Origin: an uncultured Ilumatobacter sp.
Lineage (GTDB): Bacteria; Actinomycetota; Acidimicrobiia; Acidimicrobiales; Ilumatobacteraceae
Direction of reading: 5' to 3'
Length of the DNA: 64,000 nt
Assembly: GCA_905182555.1 (NCBI GenBank)
Contig: CAJJBX010000005.1
Span: 124,001-188,000 of the forward strand
Below are positions 45,972 through 56,831 of this stretch, piece by piece; the first letter of the stretch is position 1, and the number at the start of each line of letters is the position of its first letter. The notes below the pieces were generated by a model. That model did not search any database. It had not been told where the DNA came from and saw nothing but the letters and a program-made list of their open reading frames with translations. Made by a program: the position numbers and the translations under genes.

Positions 45972-46164
45972 TAAGTGTACTCATGGCTTCGGGACGAACG
46001 AAGTCTGGCACGCAAGTGTGACGCGCGCGCCAGGTTGTGCGAAAGTGCATGGGCGTTCCCTTGAAATATCGGAGCGCCTGCTCAAAGCAGTGTGACGGGT
46101 TCCAGCGAAATTGTCACTCTCTAAGATTCACGCGACCGCTCGTTCACCATCTATCCTCTGCCCA

Positions 46165-47019
46165 GTGACTGAGATCCCCGAACACCTCCTGAAGCGGTCG
46201 CGCGAACGGCGCTCCGCAATCGGCCAGGGCGGCGACGACGCCTCCGCCGCGACACCTGCTGGTGGGGCCGTCGAGAAGGCTCCAAACGCAACTCCCGCCG
46301 CTGCAGCTCCGCCTCCGAGTGGACCCGCTGGGCGCACCGCGGCTGCCGAGCCTTCGGCTCCGCAGCCGCCGAAGCCCGACCCGCATTACGTCACTGCCTA
46401 CAAGGAACGGCGCAAGGTGCCGTTTTGGGCAATGGCGACGCTGTCGCTGATGCCCGTGTGGGGCTTCATGTACGTGCGTGCATTGACCGATGGCGGCGAA
46501 GTCTCTGCCGGCCCAATCGGCGAAGGCGCAGAGGTCTACAACAACTGCGCCAGCTGCCACGGCGCTGGCGGTGGCGGCGGTGTGGGCTATGCCTTCACCG
46601 AAGGCGAAGTCCTCAAGACTTTCCCGAACATCGAAGACCAAATCCGCTACGTCTACTACGGCACCGAGCAGTACAACATCGCTGGTGTCGAGGTGTACGG
46701 CAACCCGGACCGCGACGGCGGAGCCCACCAAACAGGTGTCAAAGGCGTCATGCCCGGCTTTGGTGGCCAGCTCAGCGACGAGGAGATCGTCGCTGTGATT
46801 TGCCACGAGCGCTACACACTTGCTGGGGCCGATCCCACCAGTGAAGAATACGAAACCGAATTCGAGACGTGGTGCTCAGAAGAATCGGTACTGTTCGAAG
46901 AGGTCGCAACCGGTGCGGTCGTTCTTGCCTCCGACAATGCAATCGAGCCGGTCCCGGTCGGTGAATCGATGATTGAAGTCACGCGGATCGGTTCCGCACC
47001 GATCCCTGGCCGTAGCTGA
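46165..47019 (+). CDS. Membrane-anchored monoheme cytochrome c with IPEHLLKRS tag
   Basis: 284 residues from GTG 46165. The N-terminus VTEIPEHLLKRSRERRSA matches that of the cytochrome b C-terminal subunit. An Ala/Pro-rich linker follows, then one helix at about 91-111 (PFWAMATLSLMPVWGFMYV) and an exported cytochrome domain with CASCH (about residue 129) and Met in KGVMPGFGGQLSDEE. Divergent from the bc-nuo block, with a 288-bp spacer. Probably carries electrons from the bc complex to an oxidase located elsewhere (inference). Confidence 0.88.
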   Translation: MTEIPEHLLKRSRERRSAIGQGGDDASAATPAGGAVEKAPNATPAAAAPPPSGPAGRTAAAEPSAPQPPKPDPHYVTAYKERRKVPFWAMATLSLMPVWGFMYVRALTDGGEVSAGPIGEGAEVYNNCASCHGAGGGGGVGYAFTEGEVLKTFPNIEDQIRYVYYGTEQYNIAGVEVYGNPDRDGGAHQTGVKGVMPGFGGQLSDEEIVAVICHERYTLAGADPTSEEYETEFETWCSEESVLFEEVATGAVVLASDNAIEPVPVGESMIEVTRIGSAPIPGRS

Positions 47020-47044
47020 CCCGGCCGACGCATCGCCGGATTCG

Positions 47045-47092
47045 CCTCTCTCAACCCTCGCCTCTCTCAACCCTCGCCTCTCTCAACCCTCG
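47045..47092. repeat. 16-bp tandem repeat (CCTCTCTCAACCCTCG, three units)
   Basis: Three perfect units between the cytochrome c stop and the first recognisable codons of the flavoprotein gene. They lie where its ribosome binding site and start codon should be. Confidence 0.9.
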
Positions 47093-47100
47093 CCTTCCCC

Positions 47101-48347
47101 CGTGTCCTCGTCGTCGGCGGCGGTCCAAGCGGATCGAGCATCGCTGCACGGTTGGCTCGTGCCGGCCACCACGTCACTGTCGTCGAGAAGCGCAGCGGTC
47201 CGCGCCACAAGGCGTGCGGCGACATCCTGTCGCCACGTGCGGTCGCCGAACTTTCCAGCATCCAAGTTGACCCGACGCAGATCGGCGGACATCTTGTGCA
47301 GGGCGTCCGGATGACGCACGGCCGCCACGCCGTCGAATCGCCGTGGCCAGAACATCCCGACTTCCCGCAACACGGCATCGTGGTACGCCGTGATCGGCTC
47401 GATGAGCATCTACGCGATCGTGCCGTTGCTGCGGGCGCCTCCTTATTGATGGGCCATGAGGCCGTTTCACCAATTGCCGAGCGTGGATTCGTTCGTGGTG
47501 CCACGGTCCAACTTGTCAGCGACGCGGGTGAGGTCACCGAAACTCGCGACATCCGCGCACGATTCATCGTGGTCGCCGACGGGGCGAACAGCCGGTTCGG
47601 GCGTGGGCTCGGTACGAGCCGCGAACGTAAGTGGCCCTACGCGATTGCTGCGCGCACCTACTTTGCGTCGCCACGCGCTCGCGAAACCTGGGTGGAGACT
47701 TCGCTCGGTCTCTCCGACCCGAACGGCCAGCCCGTGGCGGGATACGGCTGGATTGCACCGATGGGCGACGGCAACGTGAACGTCGGCGTGGGCGTACTGT
47801 CAAGCCACCGGAATATTAAGAGCCTGAACACGCTGAAGCTCCTGACGGCCTTTAGCGCGTCGATCGCCGACAACTGGGGAATCGATCCCGAAGCCGGGCT
47901 CAAGGCGCCGACCCGGTTGCGGCTCCGTTTTGGGTCCCTTTTGGCACCCAAGATGGGTCCAAAAACCCCGCCGCCGGCGACGCCGCCGGCGCCGCCAATC
48001 CGTTCAACGGCGACGGCCTCGAGGCAGCCTTCTTGGGTGGCCGACTGGCGGCCGATGTTCTCAACGAGGCCTTGACCACCGGCAACTCAACCTCACTCCA
48101 GCGGTACCCGGTCCTGCTCAATGAGGAACTCGGTCGATATCGCAAGGTCGGCCGCCTCTCTGCTCGTTTCCTCGGCCGTCCCGCGATCCTGAAGCCAGCG
48201 CTCCGTGTGGCCTCACGCAACGACGCTGCGATGGGCGCCGTCTTACGGATCGCCACGAATGAGATGCGCAACGACGCCAGCGCCGGTGGCGCCGAACGCG
48301 CCTACCGCGTTGCCTCCATCATCTCCCGCTTCGCCCCCAGCTGGTAG
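47101..48347 (+). CDS. Geranylgeranyl reductase-family FAD oxidoreductase (start unclear, frameshift)
   Basis: About 415 residues. The first recognisable codons (47101) read RVLVVGGGPSGSSIAARLAR, the FAD Rossmann motif, yet no ATG, GTG or TTG lies in frame between the stop at 47017 and this point; the 16-bp repeat occupies the space. The sequence continues with EKRSGPRHKACGDILSPRAV (family Cys-Gly motif) and VADGANSRFGR. One base is missing near 47968-47975; the next frame gives AGDAAGAANPFNGDGLEAAF, the second FAD motif, and runs to TAG 48347. The family reduces isoprenoid double bonds (for example of menaquinone side chains or lipids); the substrate here is unknown. Confidence 0.8.
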
Positions 48348-48394
48348 CGGGCGCCGCGGCCACCCGCGCATCCAGATCCCTGCCTTGCCTGCTC

Positions 48395-48421
48395 GGCCTG
48401 CCCGGCCTGCCCGGCCTGCCC
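48395..48421. repeat. 9-bp tandem repeat (GGCCTGCCC, three units)
   Basis: Three perfect units preceded by a degenerate stretch, in the 140-bp gap between the convergent 3' ends of the reductase and trkH genes. Confidence 0.85.
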
Positions 48422-48428
48422 GAATTTG

Positions 48429-48448
48429 TTTTGTGTGAGCGATAACGG
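48429..48448 (+). repeat. Dispersed 3'-end motif between reductase and trkH
   Basis: TTTTGTGTGAGCGATAACGG; 16 of its bases are identical with the minus-strand copy at 24376-24395. It lies about 80 bp after the reductase stop codon, as the other copy lies about 80 bp after nuoN. No clear inverted partner is seen at this copy. Confidence 0.45.
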
Positions 48449-48489
48449 GGTTCTCATCTCGCCGCAGACGTGCGGGCTGTGAGTGTGGG

Positions 48490-50076
48490 TCAGTGGCCGC
48501 GGCGACGCGGGAGGAGTCTCTTGGGGAGCCGGAGGGTGACGACCGAGAGGGCTAAAATCACCGGGTAGATCTCGAGGCGCCCGAGGAGCATCTGCAACGT
48601 CGCAATCCACCGGCCCGCCCTCGGAATCACTGTGAAATCGCCCGTGTGGTCCAGAAGCCCGAGGCCGGGACCAACGTTGCCAAGCGCGGTCGCCGACGCA
48701 GAGAACGAGGTGATCAAGTCGGGGCCTGTCGCAGCGATGGCAAACGATCCGCCGCCGAAGATCACCAACGCCAGCAGCAAAAATCCAACAACCTTGCCCG
48801 CAACGTCATCTGACAATGACGCATTGCCGACGCGGACTGGTCGAACCAGCTTGGGATGAAGATGCTTCAGCGCCTCGCGGTGGGCGAAACTCGACACTGC
48901 CATCACCCGCAGCAACTTGATGCCACCCGCAGTTGAGCCGGCCATGGCGCCGAGTGGCAGCGCGATCAGCAGCAACGATTGCGCCGTCTGGCTCCACAGG
49001 CCGTATTCGGTCGCCACATAGCCAGTCGTGGTGACCGTCGACGCGGTGGTGAAAAGCGCATCACGGAATCCAGTCGACTGACCGCCGTTGTTGCCCGCAG
49101 TCACGAACGCCCAGAGCGTGATGGCGCTCACGAACGCGAGGTAGACGTGGAACTCAGTCGAGCGCAGAAGCGGCTTCACGTTGCCCCGCAGAGCGCGCCA
49201 GTACAGCGTGAAGCTGCCGCCAGCCAGCAGCATGCCGACGATGCAAATCCATTCGAGTAGAGCTGATTCGAAGTGGCCGAACGAGGCCTGGTACGGAGAG
49301 AAGCCCCCCGTCGAGACCGTCGTGAAGGAGTGACTCACCGCGTCGTAAATGCTCATCCCGGCTACGAAGTACGCGACCGCCATCAGCGCGGTGAAGCCGA
49401 CGTAGACCGCCCAGAGCCGGCGCGCGGTTTCGCGCACGCGAGGGGTGAGCCGCTCGCCAGTGGGGCCCGGCGCTTCCGCTTCGAGCAGGCTCATTCCGCC
49501 CGATCCAACCGTCGGCAGCACGGCGACAACGAGCACGATGACGCCCATCCCGCCCATCCACTGCGTCATTGACCGCCAGAAGAGCAAGCCTTTTGACGTG
49601 GATTCGATGTCGGGGGTGACCGTTGCACCGGTGGTCGTAAACCCAGACATGGCTTCGAACAGCGCATCGTCAACGCGGGTGAAGTGTCCCGTCACCAGGT
49701 ATGGAATGGCACCGACCGCGGCAATGGTCACCCACGCGATGGTGACGGTAGTGAACACGTCGAGCACGCGAATTTGCTGTGGAGCGACGGTGCCCTGCCA
49801 CATGACCGCACCGACGATCGCTGTGATGATTCCAGTAATCAGCAGCGCGACGACATCGGGACCGCCATCGATGACGTCAACAATGCCGGAAATGGCAATG
49901 CCGACTCCGACAACGGTGAGCGTCAGGCCGACGACGTTCAGCAGGAGCGAAGGTCGTCGCTTCTGGGCAAACAGTCGCTCGCCACGGTCACCAAAGACCG
50001 ACACTCGCGGGTTCAGCAGCGCGTGGGTGTCAGGCCGGTGAAGCCGATGCGAACCATGCGGTTCGAGGTTGCTCAC
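48490..50076 (-). CDS. trkH: Trk potassium uptake channel subunit TrkH
   Basis: 528 residues with about ten helices after a 40-residue hydrophilic N-terminus. Four selectivity-filter segments can be placed: SGFTTTGAT, TTVSTGGFS, STVTTTGYV and ATALGNVGPG, as in the TrkH/KtrB fold. The C-terminus is basic. Translationally coupled to trkA (ATGA overlap). Moves K+ inward, controlled by the cytosolic TrkA ring. Confidence 0.93.
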   Translation of the reverse strand: MSNLEPHGSHRLHRPDTHALLNPRVSVFGDRGERLFAQKRRPSLLLNVVGLTLTVVGVGIAISGIVDVIDGGPDVVALLITGIITAIVGAVMWQGTVAPQQIRVLDVFTTVTIAWVTIAAVGAIPYLVTGHFTRVDDALFEAMSGFTTTGATVTPDIESTSKGLLFWRSMTQWMGGMGVIVLVVAVLPTVGSGGMSLLEAEAPGPTGERLTPRVRETARRLWAVYVGFTALMAVAYFVAGMSIYDAVSHSFTTVSTGGFSPYQASFGHFESALLEWICIVGMLLAGGSFTLYWRALRGNVKPLLRSTEFHVYLAFVSAITLWAFVTAGNNGGQSTGFRDALFTTASTVTTTGYVATEYGLWSQTAQSLLLIALPLGAMAGSTAGGIKLLRVMAVSSFAHREALKHLHPKLVRPVRVGNASLSDDVAGKVVGFLLLALVIFGGGSFAIAATGPDLITSFSASATALGNVGPGLGLLDHTGDFTVIPRAGRWIATLQMLLGRLEIYPVILALSVVTLRLPKRLLPRRRGH

Positions 50077-51437
50077 CGATGGTCCGCCCCACAGGTGAAT
50101 GCCTTGCGCAGCGCTGGCAGCGAATCGGGGCGGGCAAAAACCACGACGTTGTCGCCCGCATGAAGAACGGTGTTGCCGCGCACAATGCGACCGGCTTCTC
50201 CGGGGCGGATGACGGCGCCGAGTACGATCGAGTGCGGCAGATGCAACTCGGCAACGACGGCACCGTCTGCCTCAGAGTTTGCTTCGATCTCGATCTCGTC
50301 GACTTCAATGTCGCTCTCGAGGAAGGTCGCCACCGACGCGGTTCCGCCGCGCACGTGACGCAGCACTGCGTTGGCCGATGCGGTGCGTGGGCTCAGCGCT
50401 GCGTCGATGCCGAATTGGCGAACGAGCGGGAGCAGGCTGAGCCGATGAATCACAGCAACGGTGAACGTGTTTCGACCGGTCGCGGCAAAGGCACAAGCGA
50501 GCACGTTGGCTGCGTCGTCACCTGTGGCCGCGATCACGAGGTCCTTGTCGGTGACCGACTCCTCGCTCAGCATGTCGGTGTCTTCGATGTCGCCTTGCAC
50601 CACCGTGACGCGCGGCAATTTCTCGCTCAGCACGCGTGCTCGTTCGATGTCGTGTTCGACGAGAACGACATCGGCTCCGTCAGCTTCGAGTCGCTCGGCA
50701 ACGCGGGTGCCAACGGCGCCGCCGCCGAGCACCATCACGCGCTTGGCGTTCTGGTGTGAAGCGCCGAGCAATTCAAGGATCTCGTTACGGCTCTGGCGGT
50801 TGGTGAGTACTCGAACGTGGTCGCCGGCTTCGAGGCGTTGATCTCCTCGAGGGATGACGGTCTCTCCATCACGCGTCAGCGCGCCGAACAGGAAGCGCCA
50901 GTCGGGCTCGAACGATGCGCCGATTTCTGCGAGCGTGCTTCCGGCCAACGCTGCGCCCTCGCCGATCGTGCAGCCAAGGACGAGTAGATCGCCACCGGAC
51001 ATCTGGTACACCTCGTCGGCGCCCGATGCCTGGGTGAGTGCCATGATCTCGTCGGCGGTGTCAGCGTCGGGATCGATGACCACGTCAGCCCGCATGATCT
51101 CACGGAGCCGTGCGCCGGCCTCATCGCGGAGTTCTTCGGTCTGAATGCGGACAACGGTCTGTCGGACACCCGCTTCTTTCGCCAAGAGCGATGCGATGAG
51201 ATTGACCTCGTCGTTCTGCGTGACTCCGGCCAGGAGGTCAGCGCGATCAATCCGTGCGGCCTTCATCGTCGACGGCAATGTCGCGTTGCCGACGACAACC
51301 TGGACGTCGAGCTGAGCACTGATTGCCGACGCGATCGCCTTGTTCTGCTCGATGACGACAACGTCGTGGCCCTCGGCCCCGAGACGTTGTGCGAGATACC
51401 AGCCGACTTCGCCAGCGCCAACGATCACGACATGCAT
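50073..51437 (-). CDS. trkA: Trk potassium uptake regulator TrkA
   Basis: 454 residues: two tandem RCK units, each an NAD-binding Rossmann domain (MHVVIVGAGEVGWYLAQRL at 1-19 and VMVLGGGAVGTRVAERL at about 233) followed by a TrkA-C domain. The full double-RCK length matches E. coli TrkA rather than the single-RCK KtrA. Overlaps trkH; 74 bp after the DUF1499 gene on the other side but on the same strand. Confidence 0.94.
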   Translation of the reverse strand: MHVVIVGAGEVGWYLAQRLGAEGHDVVVIEQNKAIASAISAQLDVQVVVGNATLPSTMKAARIDRADLLAGVTQNDEVNLIASLLAKEAGVRQTVVRIQTEELRDEAGARLREIMRADVVIDPDADTADEIMALTQASGADEVYQMSGGDLLVLGCTIGEGAALAGSTLAEIGASFEPDWRFLFGALTRDGETVIPRGDQRLEAGDHVRVLTNRQSRNEILELLGASHQNAKRVMVLGGGAVGTRVAERLEADGADVVLVEHDIERARVLSEKLPRVTVVQGDIEDTDMLSEESVTDKDLVIAATGDDAANVLACAFAATGRNTFTVAVIHRLSLLPLVRQFGIDAALSPRTASANAVLRHVRGGTASVATFLESDIEVDEIEIEANSEADGAVVAELHLPHSIVLGAVIRPGEAGRIVRGNTVLHAGDNVVVFARPDSLPALRKAFTCGADHR

Positions 51438-51511
51438 TTCGTCAGCCTGCCTGATCGCGAGCGTCAGCGCGTGACATTCGCGCGAATCGTTCGGTTCAGA
51501 TCAACATTAAG

Positions 51512-51979
51512 TCAGCTACTGAGCTGACCGAGCCACGCCTCGACGCGCTTCTTATTGACCCCAAGATCGCTCTTGCCGAGGCGCGATCGGGAAAAGATTG
51601 CCAGCGTGCTGTTGGCGGCATCGATCTCGATGAACTTCACCGACACGTAGTCCGGAAAGCCGAAGAGGCCACTGGTTTGCACATAGGTCACATGGCCCTC
51701 GGCTACCGAGCCGCCAACGACTGCAGTGCCAGCGCCGCGAGCGATGGCGTCGAAGTTGACTGCCAGATCCGCAGCAGACAGCGCGAAGGTCGCTGCCATT
51801 GCGTCCGCTTCCGTCGTGCCGTCGGGCCCAACTCGATACGAGTTCGGTGTGCTCGGCTTCGCGGCAACGAGCGGATCGACGTGCCAGACCGCCGCATCGT
51901 GGTCGAGACGGCGAATCATGATTGCCGCGACCGCGATGACGGTGACAAGGAGGCCGACGATGATGAGGACGATTCGCAT
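51512..51979 (-). CDS. DUF1499-family membrane-anchored protein
   Basis: 155 residues from ATG 51979. A single N-terminal helix (RIVLIIVGLLVTVIAVAAIMI) is followed by a DUF1499-like domain ending in DYVSVKFIEIDAANSTLAIFSRSRLGKSDLGVNKKR, the family's most conserved stretch. The frame is open upstream without similarity. No experimental function is known to me for this family. Divergent from clpC. Confidence 0.85.
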   Translation of the reverse strand: MRIVLIIVGLLVTVIAVAAIMIRRLDHDAAVWHVDPLVAAKPSTPNSYRVGPDGTTEADAMAATFALSAADLAVNFDAIARGAGTAVVGGSVAEGHVTYVQTSGLFGFPDYVSVKFIEIDAANSTLAIFSRSRLGKSDLGVNKKRVEAWLGQLSS

Positions 51980-52093
51980 AGGCCGATCATGCCCGATTTT
52001 CGTGCAGAGCGGCTCACCCGCGCCTGTCTCGCCTCGGGCTGCGATGCGCACTACGTAATCAACGCCCGCTTGTATTCCTCGAACTTGTGGAAA

Positions 52094-52129
52094 ACCTGTC
52101 ACGGGGCTCGATCTGGCACCGTGACAGGT
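52094..52129. promoter_or_regulatory. 11-bp inverted repeat upstream of clpC
   Basis: ACCTGTCACGG (52094-52104) and CCGTGACAGGT (52119-52129) are perfect reverse complements with a 14-bp spacer, 91 bp before the clpC start and 115 bp from the divergent DUF1499 start. It could be a repressor/activator site or a leader hairpin. It does not look like the CIRCE, HAIR or CtsR consensus. Confidence 0.5.
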
Positions 52130-52219
52130 CGCCGGTAGAGTTAGCTCACTGGTTCCGAGCGCTGTTTCGCATCCCGCAGACGGCGCTCATTGAGGGGCCC
52201 CTGAACGAAAGGGCAGCAG

Positions 52220-54828
<2,609 letters not shown>

Positions 54829-54844
54829 TCTCAGCGTTCTGCTG

Positions 54845-54888
54845 AGCGAACGCCCCGACGGTCAGCCGTCGGGGCGTTCGCTGTTTTC
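54845..54888 (+). terminator. Rho-independent terminator of clpC
   Basis: A perfect 16-bp stem (left arm 54845-54860, loop TCAG, right arm 54865-54880), G+C-rich, followed by TGTTTTCGG. It starts 17 bp after the clpC stop. Confidence 0.9.
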
Positions 54889-54937
54889 GGTTCGTGGTCC
54901 AGCACTTGCCACCTTTCCGGCGCCACCGCGCGACATA

Positions 54938-55747
54938 ATGGCGAATGTGATTCGGCGGCTGATGGCTTTTCTGACGCTTGCCGTCGCGCTGACTGCATGC
55001 CAACTCGACGTGACTGTTGACGTAGTCGTTGATCCCGACGGGACGGGCCAGATCGCGGTGACCATCGTGGCCGACCAAGAGATCCTCGATCAGATTCCAA
55101 CGCTTGCCGATGATCTGGTCCTCAACGACGTGATCGAAGCCGGGTGGTCCATCGACGGGCCGCGCGCCCCGGGCGATGGATCAGGCGGGCTCTTCCTCCA
55201 GATGACACACCCCTTCCGCTCACAGGGCGAGGCAACGAACCTGCTGCAGTCCCTCGGCCCGCCCTTCACTCAAATGGAAGTTGGTCGCGGCCTCAACGGT
55301 GACGTCACCACCAACCAGCTCCGAGGTCGACTCGTGCTCGTCGACGGATTCGACGCGTTCGCCGACGCCGACCTTGTCGCTGCAGTCGGATCACAGCCGT
55401 TCGCCGCGCAGATTGCCGCCGCCGGCGCAACGCCAGAAGAGAACATGTCGGTCACTGTCCGAGCCTCGCTGCCTGGCGTTTTAGAGAGCGACACAACGAA
55501 CGTCGAGCCGAACCAAGCCGGCATCCTCGAGTGGGCGGTCCCGCTCGACGGCACGGCACTCCAGTGGCAAGCCGAAACCACGCAGCAACCCGGCGAGGGT
55601 CAGCGTTGGGCACGCCCGCTGTCGATCGCTGCGCTCGTCGCTTTCATTGGCTGGGTCGCATTCATGGGGCTGTTCATCATCTACGTGGCCTTCGCCCGCT
55701 CCCGACGAGCTCGCGCCTACAAGCATCGCCACCTTGGCCGCCTCTGA
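54938..55747 (+). CDS. LppM-like lipoprotein with C-terminal membrane helix
   Basis: 269 residues. The signal peptide ends in a lipobox LTAC with Cys21 as lipidation site. The exported domain begins DVTVDVVVDPDGTGQIAVTI, as in LppM/DUF3153-type proteins, and runs to about residue 215; a C-terminal helix (LSIAALVAFIGWVAFMGLFIIYV) and a basic tail follow. LppM in mycobacteria is an envelope lipoprotein linked to phagosome interaction; no such role can be assumed here. Start ATG 54938, or GTG 54947. Confidence 0.85.
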   Translation: MANVIRRLMAFLTLAVALTACQLDVTVDVVVDPDGTGQIAVTIVADQEILDQIPTLADDLVLNDVIEAGWSIDGPRAPGDGSGGLFLQMTHPFRSQGEATNLLQSLGPPFTQMEVGRGLNGDVTTNQLRGRLVLVDGFDAFADADLVAAVGSQPFAAQIAAAGATPEENMSVTVRASLPGVLESDTTNVEPNQAGILEWAVPLDGTALQWQAETTQQPGEGQRWARPLSIAALVAFIGWVAFMGLFIIYVAFARSRRARAYKHRHLGRL

Positions 55748-55803
55748 ATTTCGGCCCGAGATTTCGTTTCACAACTTCCCGAGCCGGGCAACCAGCACAG
55801 AAG

Positions 55804-56804
55804 TCACGACCGTTTTGGCAAGGGCTTCACGACATACCCTGAAGGTAATTCCTCGGACGAGTCGATCACACTGAAGCGGGTGAGATGTTGTGCGTGCTCC
55901 GACAGCGCCTTGTGGTGCGCTCGTAGGTGGGCCCGAAGTTCTGGCAGTGCGGGCACCACGGCGCGTAGAACTCGACGACCGGGATCGCCCGAAGTTCGTT
56001 AGACAGGTTTGGCGTGCCGCCGTGCCATGCCCGCACGTCACGGATTTGCACGGTGCCCGCAGGCGCTGGACACACCGTGCTGAGGCGCATCCACTCGGGC
56101 TCTTCGTCGAGTGTCGGAATCGGCGCGCGCGAGTGCTGCGAGCCGGGGATTTGACGGGTCGGCCCGTTCAGCACGGTTTGATCAAACGGCAGGAAGTTGA
56201 CGCACACATACGGACATGGAATGTCGCGAATCGTGTGGGACCCGCGGGGATCGTGGAAGGAACTGAAAGGAGTGCTTCCGTCTGGTTCGAAATCACGGAT
56301 ATCAGAATGCAGCGGCTGGTAGCCGACGGCGCCAGGCAGACAGAAGTCGCCGCTGGCCGAGCGAAGCATGTAGTCCGACGACTCGAAGATGGCCGTGACA
56401 ATAGGCGTCACGGTCGCCAGGTCGATCAGCATCTGCCACTCGGGCCGGTGCAACATGCTGCGAGTGACGCTGGAGCCGCCGAACGAGTACCGATGCGAAC
56501 CGCGGTTGCCGCCGCGCTGCTCGTCGAGCGCAACGATGTCATCAACGACCTCGACTACCCCCTTACGGAGGAACGCTGTCTGATCCGCATCGAGCGCGTC
56601 GCGGACGAGGACAAATCCATCACGACGGAAGATCTTGACGGCTCGGTCGATCTCTGACGGGTCGAGAATCTCGACATCTCGCAACCCGCCGTTGGCCTGG
56701 AGGTATTCGCGCTGCTGCACGATCTCCGGCGCGTTTCGATCGAGGCCGTGCCACCCAAGGTCGGCGTGGCGTTCTGTTGATCCGGCTTCACTGGTCGTTG
56801 ACAC
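55804..56804 (-). CDS. Phytanoyl-CoA dioxygenase (PhyH)-family oxygenase (probable frameshift)
   Basis: Fe(II)/2-oxoglutarate oxygenase. Fe ligands are HSD (in PLHSDIRDF) and the distal His in VRAWHGGTPN; Arg in NELRAIPVVEF is the 2-oxoglutarate anchor. From ATG 56804 the first frame stops at 55866 after WCPHCQNFGPTYERTTRRC. A shift at about 55929-55936 (one base short) gives AHLRAHHKALSEHAQHL and TRFSVIDSSEEL, which matches how I remember PhyH proteins of this type ending, and stops at 55804. Starts 27 bp after the aldo/keto reductase stop, so probably one operon with it. Substrate unknown. Confidence 0.8.
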
Positions 56805-56831
56805 AGATATCTCCTTCGTCTCTTCCGATTA

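Noticed and set aside
48429-48448. Resemblance of GTGTGAGCGATAACG to the E. coli lac operator
   Set aside because: The motif lies after stop codons, not in promoters, lacks the lac symmetry and there is no LacI-type gene nearby.
55866-55985. Thioredoxin/PDI domain fused to PhyH
   Set aside because: Only the motif is present; the residues after it do not continue as a thioredoxin fold in any frame.
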